From Chitinophagaceae bacterium UBA4411 (GTDB taxonomy: Bacteria > Bacteroidota > Bacteroidia > Chitinophagales > Chitinophagaceae), in assembly GCA_002400415.1 (NCBI GenBank), contig DGQP01000016.1, positions 62,001 to 126,000 on the forward strand: 64,000 bases of DNA, written 5' to 3'. The notes below the pieces were generated by a model. The model was given only the letters and a program-made list of their open reading frames with translations, did not search any database and was not told the DNA's origin. The translations under genes and the position numbers were made by a program. Below, piece by piece: positions 1 through 8,936 of this stretch. Positions within the stretch are counted from its first letter, which is position 1; every line of letters starts with the position of its first letter.

Positions 1-424
1 CTTTGCCATGACGGTGTTCAAATTTCAATCCCAGTTTCGCTTCCAGTTCTTTGAATTGCCAGCTTTGAAAACCGGAAGCCGGCCGCAGCATATCCCTGAA
101 ATCAAGAAAATCCATGGGTGTCATGGTTTCCATGATATCAACCTGGTGTACCAGCACCCGGAGAATAGTAACACAGCGGCTGAGCCGGTGAACAACGGTT
201 TGCAGCTCAGGAGAATTATCGTTAAGTGCCGGCCTGTTCATAATAGCAGCTACCGAGTCAACCTCGTGATGCAGTTGCCTGAACCAAAGCTCATAAGCCT
301 GGTGAATAACGATGAATAACATTTCATCATGTGCCGGCAATTGCAGCTTATCACTTTCGGGGAATTGTGCATTCAGTATCTTGTCTAATTGCAGGTAATC
401 ATGATAATGAAGTTCAGAAGGCAT
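1..424 (-). CDS. kynA: Tryptophan 2,3-dioxygenase, N-terminal part (cut by window start)
   Basis: This haem dioxygenase opens the indole ring of tryptophan to N-formylkynurenine, the first step of the kynurenine pathway, in the cytoplasm. About 141 codons are visible, read from an ATG at 424. They carry family features: an early YHDYL stretch, HDEMLFIVIHQAYELWF near residues 33-49 (which includes the haem/substrate-pocket helix), METMTPMDFLDFRD, and RPASGFQSWQF near residues 119-129. The C-terminal half, with the proximal haem histidine, lies outside the window. The gene follows purD on the same strand after 37 bp and may be co-transcribed with it. No sign of decay. Confidence 0.9.
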   Translation of the reverse strand, partial: MPSELHYHDYLQLDKILNAQFPESDKLQLPAHDEMLFIVIHQAYELWFRQLHHEVDSVAAIMNRPALNDNSPELQTVVHRLSRCVTILRVLVHQVDIMETMTPMDFLDFRDMLRPASGFQSWQFKELEAKLGLKFEHRHGK

Positions 425-461
425 AAGCAATAATTATATAAATAAGATAGCAGGCCTGAGA

Positions 462-1754
462 CTACGAAACAGGCTGCCTGAATTCATACCCGATATCCGT
501 GCGGTAATAAATACCCTCGTAATGGATATTATCTAAAATATCTAATGATATATTGACAGCTTCCTGCAGGTTTTTATCTAATGAAGTAACACAAAGTACA
601 CGGCCTCCATTGGTGACGATTTTTCCTTTCTCTTCTTTTGTTCCTGCCTGGAAGACCAGTGATTGTTTTCCAAATTGCTCATTCAGTCCTGTTATTTCGA
701 ATCCTTTCTCATAACCCAGCGGGTAACCACCGCTTACAGCCATGATAGTGGCTGCCGCTCTCGGATCTGTTTTTATTTCCACCTGGTCCAGCTCTTTTTG
801 AGTGGCGGCGATGCACAAGCCTACCAGATCCGTTTCAAGTCTTGCCATCACCACTTCTGTTTCCGGGTCACCCATACGGCAATTGTATTCGATCACATAT
901 GGATCGCCATTCACATTGATCAGCCCGAAGAAAACAAAACCGGTATACTCAATACCCTCTTTATACAAACCGTTAATAGTGGGCTTGATCACTCTTTCTT
1001 CCACCTTATACATAAAACCGGGAGTCGCAAACGGCACCGGGCTGATGGCGCCCATACCGCCGGTATTTAAACCCGTGTCTCCTTCACCAACACGTTTATA
1101 ATCCTTGGCTTCCGGAAGGATGAGGTAATTCTTACCATCTGTAATGGCAAACACACTCAGTTCAATACCTGTCAAAAACTCTTCTACCACCACTTTCCTG
1201 CTGGCTTCTCCAAATTTGGATTGCTGGATCATCAGCTCAAACTCAGCAATGGCTTCCACATGATTGTGGCAAATAGCCACACCTTTACCGGCCGCCAGTC
1301 CGTCTGCTTTTATCACAATAGGCAAACTATGCTGCTGCAGGTAATCAACTCCTTCCTGGTAATTATCAATCGTGAATTCCCTGTAGGCAGCCGTGGGTAT
1401 CTTATGCCGCAGCATGAACTCTTTGGCAAAGGCTTTACTGCCTTCCAGTTTGGCGCCTTCTTTAGACGGGCCGATGAAGTAAATTTTCTTTAATTGTTCA
1501 TGCGTTTTGAAATAATCATAGATACCCTTCACCAGGGGTTCTTCCGGCCCTACAAAAACCATTTCAATCTTTTCTTTAATACAGAAAGCAGCCACGGCAT
1601 CAAAATCATTAATATCAAGCGCTACGTTAATACCGCATTGGGCGGTGCCGGGATTACCGGGAGCAATATACAGGGGGTTGGCCCACACACTTTGGTTCAG
1701 TTTCCAGGCAAGGGCATGTTCCCTGCCACCAGAGCCGAGTAAAAGGATTCGCAT
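462..1754 (-). CDS. purD: Phosphoribosylamine--glycine ligase (GAR synthetase)
   Basis: Cytoplasmic ATP-grasp ligase joining glycine to 5-phosphoribosylamine, the second step of purine synthesis. At 430 residues it has the normal length. The N-terminal GSGGREHAL motif is at residues 7-15 and PEEPLVKG near 70. The ATP-grasp core includes KADGLAAGKGV, GDTGLNTGGMGA near 225 and the metal-binding EYNCRMGDPETE near 290. The start ATG opens directly into the conserved strand. It is the upstream member of a possible purD-kynA unit; no other pur gene is nearby, so the purine genes are dispersed here. Confidence 0.97.
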   Translation of the reverse strand: MRILLLGSGGREHALAWKLNQSVWANPLYIAPGNPGTAQCGINVALDINDFDAVAAFCIKEKIEMVFVGPEEPLVKGIYDYFKTHEQLKKIYFIGPSKEGAKLEGSKAFAKEFMLRHKIPTAAYREFTIDNYQEGVDYLQQHSLPIVIKADGLAAGKGVAICHNHVEAIAEFELMIQQSKFGEASRKVVVEEFLTGIELSVFAITDGKNYLILPEAKDYKRVGEGDTGLNTGGMGAISPVPFATPGFMYKVEERVIKPTINGLYKEGIEYTGFVFFGLINVNGDPYVIEYNCRMGDPETEVVMARLETDLVGLCIAATQKELDQVEIKTDPRAAATIMAVSGGYPLGYEKGFEITGLNEQFGKQSLVFQAGTKEEKGKIVTNGGRVLCVTSLDKNLQEAVNISLDILDNIHYEGIYYRTDIGYEFRQPVS

Positions 1755-1903
1755 ATTTGGTTTTATAGTCGGATGTTAAAAAGCACTGCGAATATCGGTA
1801 CGATATTTAAAAGATGGCCGGGAAAATTATCGAGTGGTCATTTTTCTGTATTTTGGCCGGTAGTAACGGTTCAAGTCTCTGATTATAAACTAAAAAACAC
1901 TGT

Positions 1904-3688
1904 ATGAATCAACCTGCAAAACCCGGCAAGCACCCTAAGGCCCTCTATGTGCTATTCTTCACAGAAATGTGGGAACGATTTGCCTACTACCTGATGGTGG
2001 GTATCTTATTATTATACACGATCGATACCAAAACGGGGGGCAAAGGATTTGATGAAAAAGTAGGAGCCGATATTGTTGGAAGTTTCATTGCCTTGGTTTA
2101 TTTAACTCCTTTCATCGGTGGATTGATCGCTGACAGGTACCTGGGATATATCAAATCCATTTTTTTAGGGGGCACCCTTATGGCAGCAGGTTATATCGGG
2201 CTGGCCGTTCCGGGTAATACAGCTATGTTCATTTCGTTAGCTCTGATTATTGTTGGTAATGGATTCTTCAAACCTAATATCTCTACATTATTAGGTAATA
2301 TTTACAACCGGGAAGATTTGAAACCCTTAAAAGATAACGCTTATAATATCTTTTATATGGGTATCAATATCGGGGCATTTGTCTGCAATTTCGTGGCAGC
2401 CTGGTTAAGAAACGCATACGGCTGGGGCTATGCCTTTTCTGCTGCTGGCGTTGGTTTAATCATTGGTTTGATCATCCTTTCCACATCTTTAAAGAATAAA
2501 GAAATAAAAGAAGCAGATATAAAAAAACCGGCACAGGCCGAGGATATGCCATTGTCCAAAATATTTTCTTATGTCTTTCTTCCTGCAATAATTGCAGCAT
2601 TCATCGGCTGGAATGTCAAAGATTGGTTCGGTACTGCCGTGATGGGAACGCAGGCGAATGATGCCTTCATTTTTGCCTGCCTGCCGATCATAGCTTTTTA
2701 TATATCACTATGGGTAAAAGCAAAAGGGCAGGATAAAAAAGGAATTGGCTCCCTGCTATTTATTTTCGCCATTGCGATTGCATTCTGGACCATTTATAAC
2801 CAGAATGCAACCGGACTTACGCTGTGGGCTGAAAAACATACAGACAGAGCTGCATCTCCAACTACTGCAAAAATCACCGGTAAATTATTCCCGTTGCAGG
2901 AGGTAAGTGATACACCCCGCCTTGTTACTAAAGTGAACGAATACTTTGTCGATGTTAAAGACACTTCTGCTGTAATAAAAATGGACAGCATATTAACAAT
3001 AACAAAAAAGAAGGATAAATCCGATACAGCAAAACGTGTTTTTGGGATAACTGCTGCTGGTGTTATGGTTGATACATCTTCTAAAACAGTATTAGTAATG
3101 GGACCTGATCCCTATTTCAATAACGTACCAAAAGAAGAATGGCCCGGCGGTCAGAATATAAAACTCACAAATACCGAGCTATTTCAATCCATTAACCCAT
3201 TATTCATCGTATTGCTGACACTCATTTTTGTACCATTCTTTGATTACCTGAGAAAAAAAGGCAAAGAACCAACTACTGCTTCCAAATTCGGAATGGCCAT
3301 GTTCATTTCCGGCTTATCTGCTCTTGTAATGATATTCGCCATTCTATCGGTTCCCTCTATCTACACCCATAAAGCATCCCCTCTTTGGCTTTGGGGCACT
3401 TACTTTGTATTTACTATCAGTGAAATATTCTTAAGTCCAATCGGTCTTTCCTTTGTTTCCAAGTTGGCGCCTGCACGGCTTACTGCATTGATGATGGGAG
3501 GATGGTTCCTCTCCACTTCAATTGGCGGCAAAGTCGCCGGGGTAATGACAGGTTTCTGGAATGATTTTACCGACAAAAAAATATTTTTCCTGATCCTGGT
3601 TGTCGCGGCCTTTATTGGTGGTATACTAATTTATTCAAAGATCAAATCGCTGAACCAGATCGTAAAAGACAAAACAGGCTCTGCATAA
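1904..3688 (+). CDS. POT/PTR2 family proton-coupled peptide transporter, paralogue 1
   Basis: Inner-membrane major-facilitator protein of the proton-dependent oligopeptide transporter family, expected to import di- and tripeptides with protons. The signature E21-xx-E24-R25-F26 lies in TM1 and the PTR2 motif GFFKPNISTLLG near residue 120. Multiple hydrophobic helices follow. At 594 residues it is longer than typical bacterial POTs. The extra length is one hydrophilic stretch of about 120 residues (about 306-430) between the seventh-helix region and the next helix, predicted to face the periplasm. A terminator follows at 3707, so it is probably a single-gene unit. Substrate range cannot be read from sequence. 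Confidence 0.93.
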   Translation: MNQPAKPGKHPKALYVLFFTEMWERFAYYLMVGILLLYTIDTKTGGKGFDEKVGADIVGSFIALVYLTPFIGGLIADRYLGYIKSIFLGGTLMAAGYIGLAVPGNTAMFISLALIIVGNGFFKPNISTLLGNIYNREDLKPLKDNAYNIFYMGINIGAFVCNFVAAWLRNAYGWGYAFSAAGVGLIIGLIILSTSLKNKEIKEADIKKPAQAEDMPLSKIFSYVFLPAIIAAFIGWNVKDWFGTAVMGTQANDAFIFACLPIIAFYISLWVKAKGQDKKGIGSLLFIFAIAIAFWTIYNQNATGLTLWAEKHTDRAASPTTAKITGKLFPLQEVSDTPRLVTKVNEYFVDVKDTSAVIKMDSILTITKKKDKSDTAKRVFGITAAGVMVDTSSKTVLVMGPDPYFNNVPKEEWPGGQNIKLTNTELFQSINPLFIVLLTLIFVPFFDYLRKKGKEPTTASKFGMAMFISGLSALVMIFAILSVPSIYTHKASPLWLWGTYFVFTISEIFLSPIGLSFVSKLAPARLTALMMGGWFLSTSIGGKVAGVMTGFWNDFTDKKIFFLILVVAAFIGGILIYSKIKSLNQIVKDKTGSA

Positions 3689-3706
3689 ATTTTAAACACT
3701 ATTTAT

Positions 3707-3738
3707 AAAAAGGTGATCCCATTTGATCACCTTTTTTT
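3707..3738 (+). terminator. Intrinsic terminator after POT transporter 1
   Basis: A 12-bp perfect stem (3707-3718 with 3725-3736, core AAGGTGATC) closes a 6-nt loop and runs into a T tract. It separates the two POT genes into independent transcripts. Confidence 0.85.
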
Positions 3739-3789
3739 ATTTACACTCTGTTTCCTTTTCCTATCTTTCCTCATTAAAACAATTCAGCT

Positions 3790-5421
3790 ATGTGGAAGAA
3801 ACATCCTAAAGCCCTGCCCTTTTTATTCTTCTCTGAAATGTGGGAACGGTTTGGGTATTACCTGATGATCGGGATCTTCACCCTGTACCTGAAAGATGTT
3901 AAGACCGGCTATGCCATGACGGAGGCTGAATCAGCAGACCTGTATGGTACTTTTATTGCGTTGGTGTTCCTCACCCCGTTTATTGGCGGTTTACTGGCAG
4001 ATCGCTACCTCGGTTACCGTAAATCTGTAGTAATGGGCGGGCTGATGATGGGTGCAGGTTATTGCCTGATGTCGGTACATAACCTGCCCATGCTTTATTT
4101 ATCAATGACGCTTGTCATCCTGGGTAATGGTTTTTTCAAACCCAATATTTCAACCCTCCTGGGCAACGTATACACAACACCCCAATACGTACAGCAAAAA
4201 GATGATGGCTACAATATTTTTTACATGGGCATTAACATCGGCGCTTTTATTTGTAATTTCTTTGGTGCCGCCCTGTATATTGTTTATGGATGGGGTGCTG
4301 CTTTTATCGCTGCAGGTGTGGGCATGTTTCTCGGCGTGGGTATTTTCTTAGCCGGCACCTCCCACTACAAAGCCTATGATGTAAAAAAGGGAGTAGGTGA
4401 AAATGATATGTCAATGACCCGGATCGTATTGACCATTTTTGTTCCTTCTGTCATTGCCGGTATTGTGGGTTGGATGATTCCGGGCACACTGGTTGGATCC
4501 GATTCTACCGATGCCTTTATTTTTGCCTGCATACCTGTCATTTATTTTTACTCTTCATTATATTTCTCTGCAAAAAAAGAAGAGAAGCGGCCTATTGGGG
4601 CATTACTGGCCATCTTCGCCGTAGTGGTGATGTTCTGGGCAGTCTTTAAACAAAATGGGTCTGCGCTGACCACCTGGGCTGACCGTTACACCAACCGGGA
4701 AGTAACAGGCGGAACACAAAAAATATTCGGCAAGCTGAATTTTGCCCAAACGATCACCTACCAAAAAGATTCCGTAGCTAAATATGACGAGCAGTTCCGC
4801 TTGCAGAAAGAGGAAGGTAAAGTAGTGAAGGAATTGAATTACCCTGTTTACTTCAAAAACATCCCTGCTGATCAGAAACCGGAAGAAGGGCAGGCGGTAA
4901 GTTTGTGGGCCACTAACCTGAGTCAATCCATTAATCCGGGCTGGGTTATTTTGCTAACGCCCCTTGTCGTTGCCTTCTTTACCTGGATGCGGAGAAAAAA
5001 TAAAGAGCCGTCAACAGCCACAAAAATCGCCTTCGGGCTTTTTATATCTGCCTTATCAGCGCTGGTAATGGCAGGCGCTGTATATGCCAGTAATAATGGC
5101 AGCGAAAAAGCAAGTGTGCTGTGGCTTGTCTGCAGTTATGGGGTTATTACTGTGGGTGAGTTATTATTAAGCCCGATGGGATTATCAATAGTATCCAAAT
5201 TGAGCCCTGTTCGTATCACTTCCTTAATGATGGGTGGCTGGTTCCTGTCCACGTCCATTGGTAATAAATTATCCGGTGTTCTATCCACCATGTGGGATAA
5301 TTATGATCACAAGGCTGGTTTTTTCTGGTTGAATTTTGGCTTACTGCTGGTAGCGGCCATTATGTGTTTTGCCATGCTGAAGTGGCTTAACCGGATCATG
5401 AAAGAGAAAGGCGTAAAATAA
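3790..5421 (+). CDS. POT/PTR2 family proton-coupled peptide transporter, paralogue 2
   Basis: Second inner-membrane proton-coupled peptide transporter, clearly homologous to its upstream neighbour: same opening (KHPKAL, then EMWERFGYYLM) and same GNGFFKPNISTLLGN motif. It has 543 residues. Its hydrophilic insert between the central helices is shorter (about residues 292-380) and very different in sequence from that of paralogue 1, while the helices are well conserved. This suggests an old tandem duplication followed by divergence of the exposed part. A TATCTTTC element about 30 bp before the ATG resembles the -7 box. It is flanked by terminators on both sides. Confidence 0.93.
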   Translation: MWKKHPKALPFLFFSEMWERFGYYLMIGIFTLYLKDVKTGYAMTEAESADLYGTFIALVFLTPFIGGLLADRYLGYRKSVVMGGLMMGAGYCLMSVHNLPMLYLSMTLVILGNGFFKPNISTLLGNVYTTPQYVQQKDDGYNIFYMGINIGAFICNFFGAALYIVYGWGAAFIAAGVGMFLGVGIFLAGTSHYKAYDVKKGVGENDMSMTRIVLTIFVPSVIAGIVGWMIPGTLVGSDSTDAFIFACIPVIYFYSSLYFSAKKEEKRPIGALLAIFAVVVMFWAVFKQNGSALTTWADRYTNREVTGGTQKIFGKLNFAQTITYQKDSVAKYDEQFRLQKEEGKVVKELNYPVYFKNIPADQKPEEGQAVSLWATNLSQSINPGWVILLTPLVVAFFTWMRRKNKEPSTATKIAFGLFISALSALVMAGAVYASNNGSEKASVLWLVCSYGVITVGELLLSPMGLSIVSKLSPVRITSLMMGGWFLSTSIGNKLSGVLSTMWDNYDHKAGFFWLNFGLLLVAAIMCFAMLKWLNRIMKEKGVK

Positions 5422-5442
5422 TTTTTTGTCTTAAAGTATAAT

Positions 5443-5477
5443 AAAAAGCTATTGGCTAACCGCTAATAGCTTTTTTC
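5443..5477 (+). terminator. Intrinsic terminator after POT transporter 2
   Basis: An 11-bp stem AAAAAGCTATT (5443-5453) pairs with 5465-5475 across an 11-nt loop and ends in T residues. It isolates the second POT gene from the OPT gene. Confidence 0.8.
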
Positions 5478-5505
5478 ATATCTTCCCTTTACCAAAATAA
5501 TTTGT

Positions 5506-7563
5506 ATGGCAGATCAGAATAATTTTAAACCGTTTGTAGCACCTGAAACAAAAATGAAAGAGTTGACCATCAAGTCAATTCTACTTGGAAGCCTTTTCGG
5601 CGTTATCTTCGGAGCAGCCACTGTTTACCTGGCGTTAAAAGCAGGCCTCACCGTATCGGCTTCTATCCCGATTGCAGTAATTGCGATTACACTCGGTAGG
5701 AGGTTTTTCAAAACCACAATTCTTGAAAATAATATTATTCAAACAACGGGATCGGCCGGCGAAAGTATCGCTGCTGGTGTATCTTTTACATTACCTGGCT
5801 TTCTGTTCCTTTCATCAAAAGACAGTGCTGAATACTTCAACTATGTAACTATTCTGACGCTGGCTATTGTTGGTGGCTTATTAGGAACCCTATTAATGAT
5901 CCCCCTCCGAAAGGCATTAATTGTTAATGAACATAAGAATCTGCCCTATCCTGAAGGCACCGCCTGCGGCGATGTACTGATTGCAGGAGAAAAAGGGGGT
6001 GATTTTGCTAAAACTGCTTTCTGGGGATTAGGTGTTGCCTTTCTATATGCCTTATTACAAAAAGTAATGCACTTCATTGCCGAAGTTCCTTATATGGCCA
6101 CCAAACAGGCCAATAAATTTTTCCCATCTGCTAAAGTAAGCGGCGAAATAACACCTGAATACCTCGGTGTTGGTTATATCATCGGACCCCGTATTGCCGG
6201 GGTGCTGGTAGCCGGTGGCGTATTAAGCTGGCTGGTGCTGATCCCCTTACTGTCTTTTGTTGTCAATCCCGACATGATCGCCGTTCAGTTGGCAAAACTT
6301 GGTTATCTCGCAGATATTTCTAAACCCGGAGGTAAAGGTAATTGGGACCCGGTTACGCATACATTTGCTGATTATTCTACAGCAGTTTACTATGCATATG
6401 TACGACTGATTGGTGCTGGAGCAGTAGCCGCAGGTGGTATTATCACCCTGATAAAAACTTTACCAACTATTGCCAAGTCAATAAGCTCCAGTGTTGCTTC
6501 ACTTAAAAACAAAGGCCTCGGATCGGATAGTGACAGTGGACTCAGAACAGAAAAGGATTTGAGTCTTAAAGTTGTTGGAATTGGCAGCCTTGCCCTTGTT
6601 GCCCTCATTGCCTTCTTACCACAGGTTCCCGGTGATGGTATTTTGCAAAAATTATTGATCGGGATACTGGTGGTGGTATTCGGAGCATTATTTGTTACTG
6701 TTTCATCCCGTATTGTTGGCTTAATTGGTTCTTCCAATAATCCTATCAGCGGCATGACCATTGCCACCGTGATGGGAACAAGTCTCATTTTTATCAGCGT
6801 TGGCTGGAGTGGGAAGGCTTTCGAACCGTTAGTACTTGTTGTGGGAAGTATGATCTGTATTGCTGCTGCTAATGCCGGCGCCACTTCACAGGATCTGAAA
6901 AGTGGTTATATTGTTGGCGCCACTCCACGTAATCAGCAAATAGCATTATTCGTTGGTGCCATTGTCTCTTCTATAGTTATTGGTATCACTATTAAATATC
7001 TTGACAGGCCAAGTTCAGAAATGTTGGATCAGGGTATTCAACATGCAATCGGCACAGAAAAATATTCTGCGCCGCAGGCTACATTAATGGCTACACTAAT
7101 CAAAGGTATCCAGTCACGGGAACTGGACTGGCAATTCATTTTTGTCGGTGTGTTCATTGCCGTAGTGATGGAACTCTGTGGTATTAAATCGCTCAGTTTT
7201 GCGGTGGGAGCTTATCTGCCCTTATCAACCACCCTGCCTATTTTTATTGGTGGAGCTATTAAAGGTATTGTTGAATGGAAAGAGAAGAAACGTAATATTC
7301 AAAAGAAACCCGAGGAAGATGAACTGGGTAAAGGGAATCTTTTTGCCACTGGTCTTGTGGCCGGAGGAGCAGTAGCGGGGGTAATCATTGCTTTCGTGAG
7401 TGGTTCGGCCGGAGGTGCTAAATTTCTAAATGCTGTCAATACCGAGCATGGGTTAGTTAAGGCGCTGGGAGAAAACGGCTATTTCTTCCTCGGTGTTTTA
7501 TTCTTTGCATTAATGGCATTTATCTTATACAGGATTGCTACCAGCAAAAAAGAAATGCAATAA
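5506..7563 (+). CDS. OPT family oligopeptide transporter
   Basis: Polytopic inner-membrane protein of the oligopeptide transporter (OPT) superfamily, which moves peptides or metal-peptide chelates. It has 685 residues and a dense series of hydrophobic helices. Family features include an N-terminal ELTIKSILLGSLFGVIFGA segment, PEGTACGDVL near residue 149, and the NNPISGMTIAT motif near residue 410. Following two POT genes on the same strand, it completes a peptide-uptake island covering short (POT) and possibly longer (OPT) substrates. It has its own terminator. The substrate is unknown; some OPT relatives carry iron chelates. Confidence 0.92.
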   Translation: MADQNNFKPFVAPETKMKELTIKSILLGSLFGVIFGAATVYLALKAGLTVSASIPIAVIAITLGRRFFKTTILENNIIQTTGSAGESIAAGVSFTLPGFLFLSSKDSAEYFNYVTILTLAIVGGLLGTLLMIPLRKALIVNEHKNLPYPEGTACGDVLIAGEKGGDFAKTAFWGLGVAFLYALLQKVMHFIAEVPYMATKQANKFFPSAKVSGEITPEYLGVGYIIGPRIAGVLVAGGVLSWLVLIPLLSFVVNPDMIAVQLAKLGYLADISKPGGKGNWDPVTHTFADYSTAVYYAYVRLIGAGAVAAGGIITLIKTLPTIAKSISSSVASLKNKGLGSDSDSGLRTEKDLSLKVVGIGSLALVALIAFLPQVPGDGILQKLLIGILVVVFGALFVTVSSRIVGLIGSSNNPISGMTIATVMGTSLIFISVGWSGKAFEPLVLVVGSMICIAAANAGATSQDLKSGYIVGATPRNQQIALFVGAIVSSIVIGITIKYLDRPSSEMLDQGIQHAIGTEKYSAPQATLMATLIKGIQSRELDWQFIFVGVFIAVVMELCGIKSLSFAVGAYLPLSTTLPIFIGGAIKGIVEWKEKKRNIQKKPEEDELGKGNLFATGLVAGGAVAGVIIAFVSGSAGGAKFLNAVNTEHGLVKALGENGYFFLGVLFFALMAFILYRIATSKKEMQ

Positions 7564-7582
7564 ATCTGACTAATGAAATTTT

Positions 7583-7614
7583 AAATGCCCACTTTATGAG
7601 TGGGCATTTTCTTT
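7583..7614. terminator. Terminator between convergent OPT and DUF1501 genes
   Basis: An 11-bp stem AAATGCCCACT (7583-7593) pairs with AGTGGGCATTT (7599-7609) around a 5-nt loop. A good T run follows on the plus strand and a weaker one on the minus strand, so it may serve both genes. Confidence 0.8.
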
Positions 7615-7636
7615 CAGGGTACGGATTCGAAAACGG

Positions 7637-8857
7637 TTATATAAAATTCATATACTCATATTGTTTGGCTAAAATACTTTTATCATCTGCCTGCAGCCAT
7701 TTCTTCAGCACGGTGGCATAAACATTCTTGAAATCCACTTTGTATTTCAGGTCTCCTTCATTCAGGTCGCTGAGATCAGGTAATGGGTTCAGGATACCTT
7801 TTTGTTTCAGCCCCCCGCTCACCAGGAACATATTATTTGCCGTGCCATGATCGGTACCCGCACTGGCATTCTGCTCCACTCTTCTTCCAAATTCAGAGAA
7901 GGTAAACAACATGACATCTTCAAAGCGGTTTTGCTGTTTCAGGTCTTTTACAAACGCTTTCACCGCATCATTCATCTCAGTAAATAAGCGCTGCTGCTGG
8001 GCATCCTGGTTGATATGTGTGTCAAAACTGCCCAGTGAAACATAATATACTTTGGTATTGATCTCGGAGTAGATCAGGGACGCTATCGTTTTTAAACTGT
8101 TACCCAGGTCTGTTTTCGGGTACTCTGCATTACTGGGATGCAATTTGCTTTGCTGAAATATATAATCAGCGCTGGATAAGGTTTCCGCCATGGTTTTGTA
8201 TAAATAATCAACCGGCTGCTCACCTGCTTCATCCCCGCCTGCCGGACGGTCAGACCTATGGTTCTTCATAATATCCCGGAAGAATTTTTCATTTGCCGTA
8301 CCATATAAACGTCTTGGGTCTTTCACAGCAATGCCTTTTATATGCTCTCCTTTCAGCGCAAGACTCAGCACATCATCAATCTCAATGGCCTGTGTTGGTT
8401 TATCGCACCCTTTGCATTGTGCATCCAGGTAACGGCCCACCCAGCCGTTGGTCCAGTATTCATTACTCTGGCTGGCCGTATGCCAGATATCCATACTCCT
8501 GAAATGGGAACGGTCAGGATTGGGATAACCCACACTGTTCATAATGGCCAGGCTGCCATCATCAAACAACTCTTTGAAACCGGTTAATGCCGGATGTAAA
8601 CCCACTTCATCGGTTAATGACAAGGCTTTCGTCTTTGCAATACCCAGCTTAGGTCTGGCCTTATAATACAGGTCATTCCTCACTGGTATCACGGTGTTCA
8701 GGCCATCATTTCCCCCGCTTAGCTGCAGGATCACCACCACTTTATTTCCCAACGGCACCATATTATGGCCTTCAAAAGCCTTCAGGAATTTGGGCAGCAT
8801 CAGTGATGCTGTGGCCAGAGAGCCAACCTGGATGAATTCTTTTCGTTTTAATAACAT
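7637..8857 (-). CDS. DUF1501 family protein with Tat-like signal
   Basis: DUF1501 proteins have a sulfatase/alkaline-phosphatase-like fold; no reaction is established. This 406-residue copy starts with a KRKEFIQ stretch and a hydrophobic segment, like a degenerate twin-arginine signal, so export of a folded protein is likely. Conserved family motifs are QLSGGNDGLN near residue 44, DRSHFRSMDIWHT near 115, EFGRR near 325 and GTDHG near 335. It lies 79 bp downstream of the DUF1800 gene on the same strand, the usual pairing of these two families. A short GC-rich segment (8239-8253) coding for the SDRPAGG region resembles the palindromic repeat described at 22762. Confidence 0.9.
   Translation of the reverse strand: MLLKRKEFIQVGSLATASLMLPKFLKAFEGHNMVPLGNKVVVILQLSGGNDGLNTVIPVRNDLYYKARPKLGIAKTKALSLTDEVGLHPALTGFKELFDDGSLAIMNSVGYPNPDRSHFRSMDIWHTASQSNEYWTNGWVGRYLDAQCKGCDKPTQAIEIDDVLSLALKGEHIKGIAVKDPRRLYGTANEKFFRDIMKNHRSDRPAGGDEAGEQPVDYLYKTMAETLSSADYIFQQSKLHPSNAEYPKTDLGNSLKTIASLIYSEINTKVYYVSLGSFDTHINQDAQQQRLFTEMNDAVKAFVKDLKQQNRFEDVMLFTFSEFGRRVEQNASAGTDHGTANNMFLVSGGLKQKGILNPLPDLSDLNEGDLKYKVDFKNVYATVLKKWLQADDKSILAKQYEYMNFI
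8239..8253. repeat. Possible decayed copy of the CTGCCGGACAGGCAG repeat inside the DUF1501 gene
   Basis: The 15 bases here match the core CTGCCGGACAGGCAG at 13 of 15 positions. They encode a small polar loop (SDRPAGG) in the DUF1501 protein, between better conserved segments. On its own this could be chance; it is listed because of the better copies at 22762 and 51791. Confidence 0.35.
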
Positions 8858-8936
8858 AAAAAAGCTTTAAGCGGAAGCGGCCAGCAGTGAACTGAGTCTT
8901 TGACCCGCAGCTCATAGCTATTTGCTCACCCGCTAA

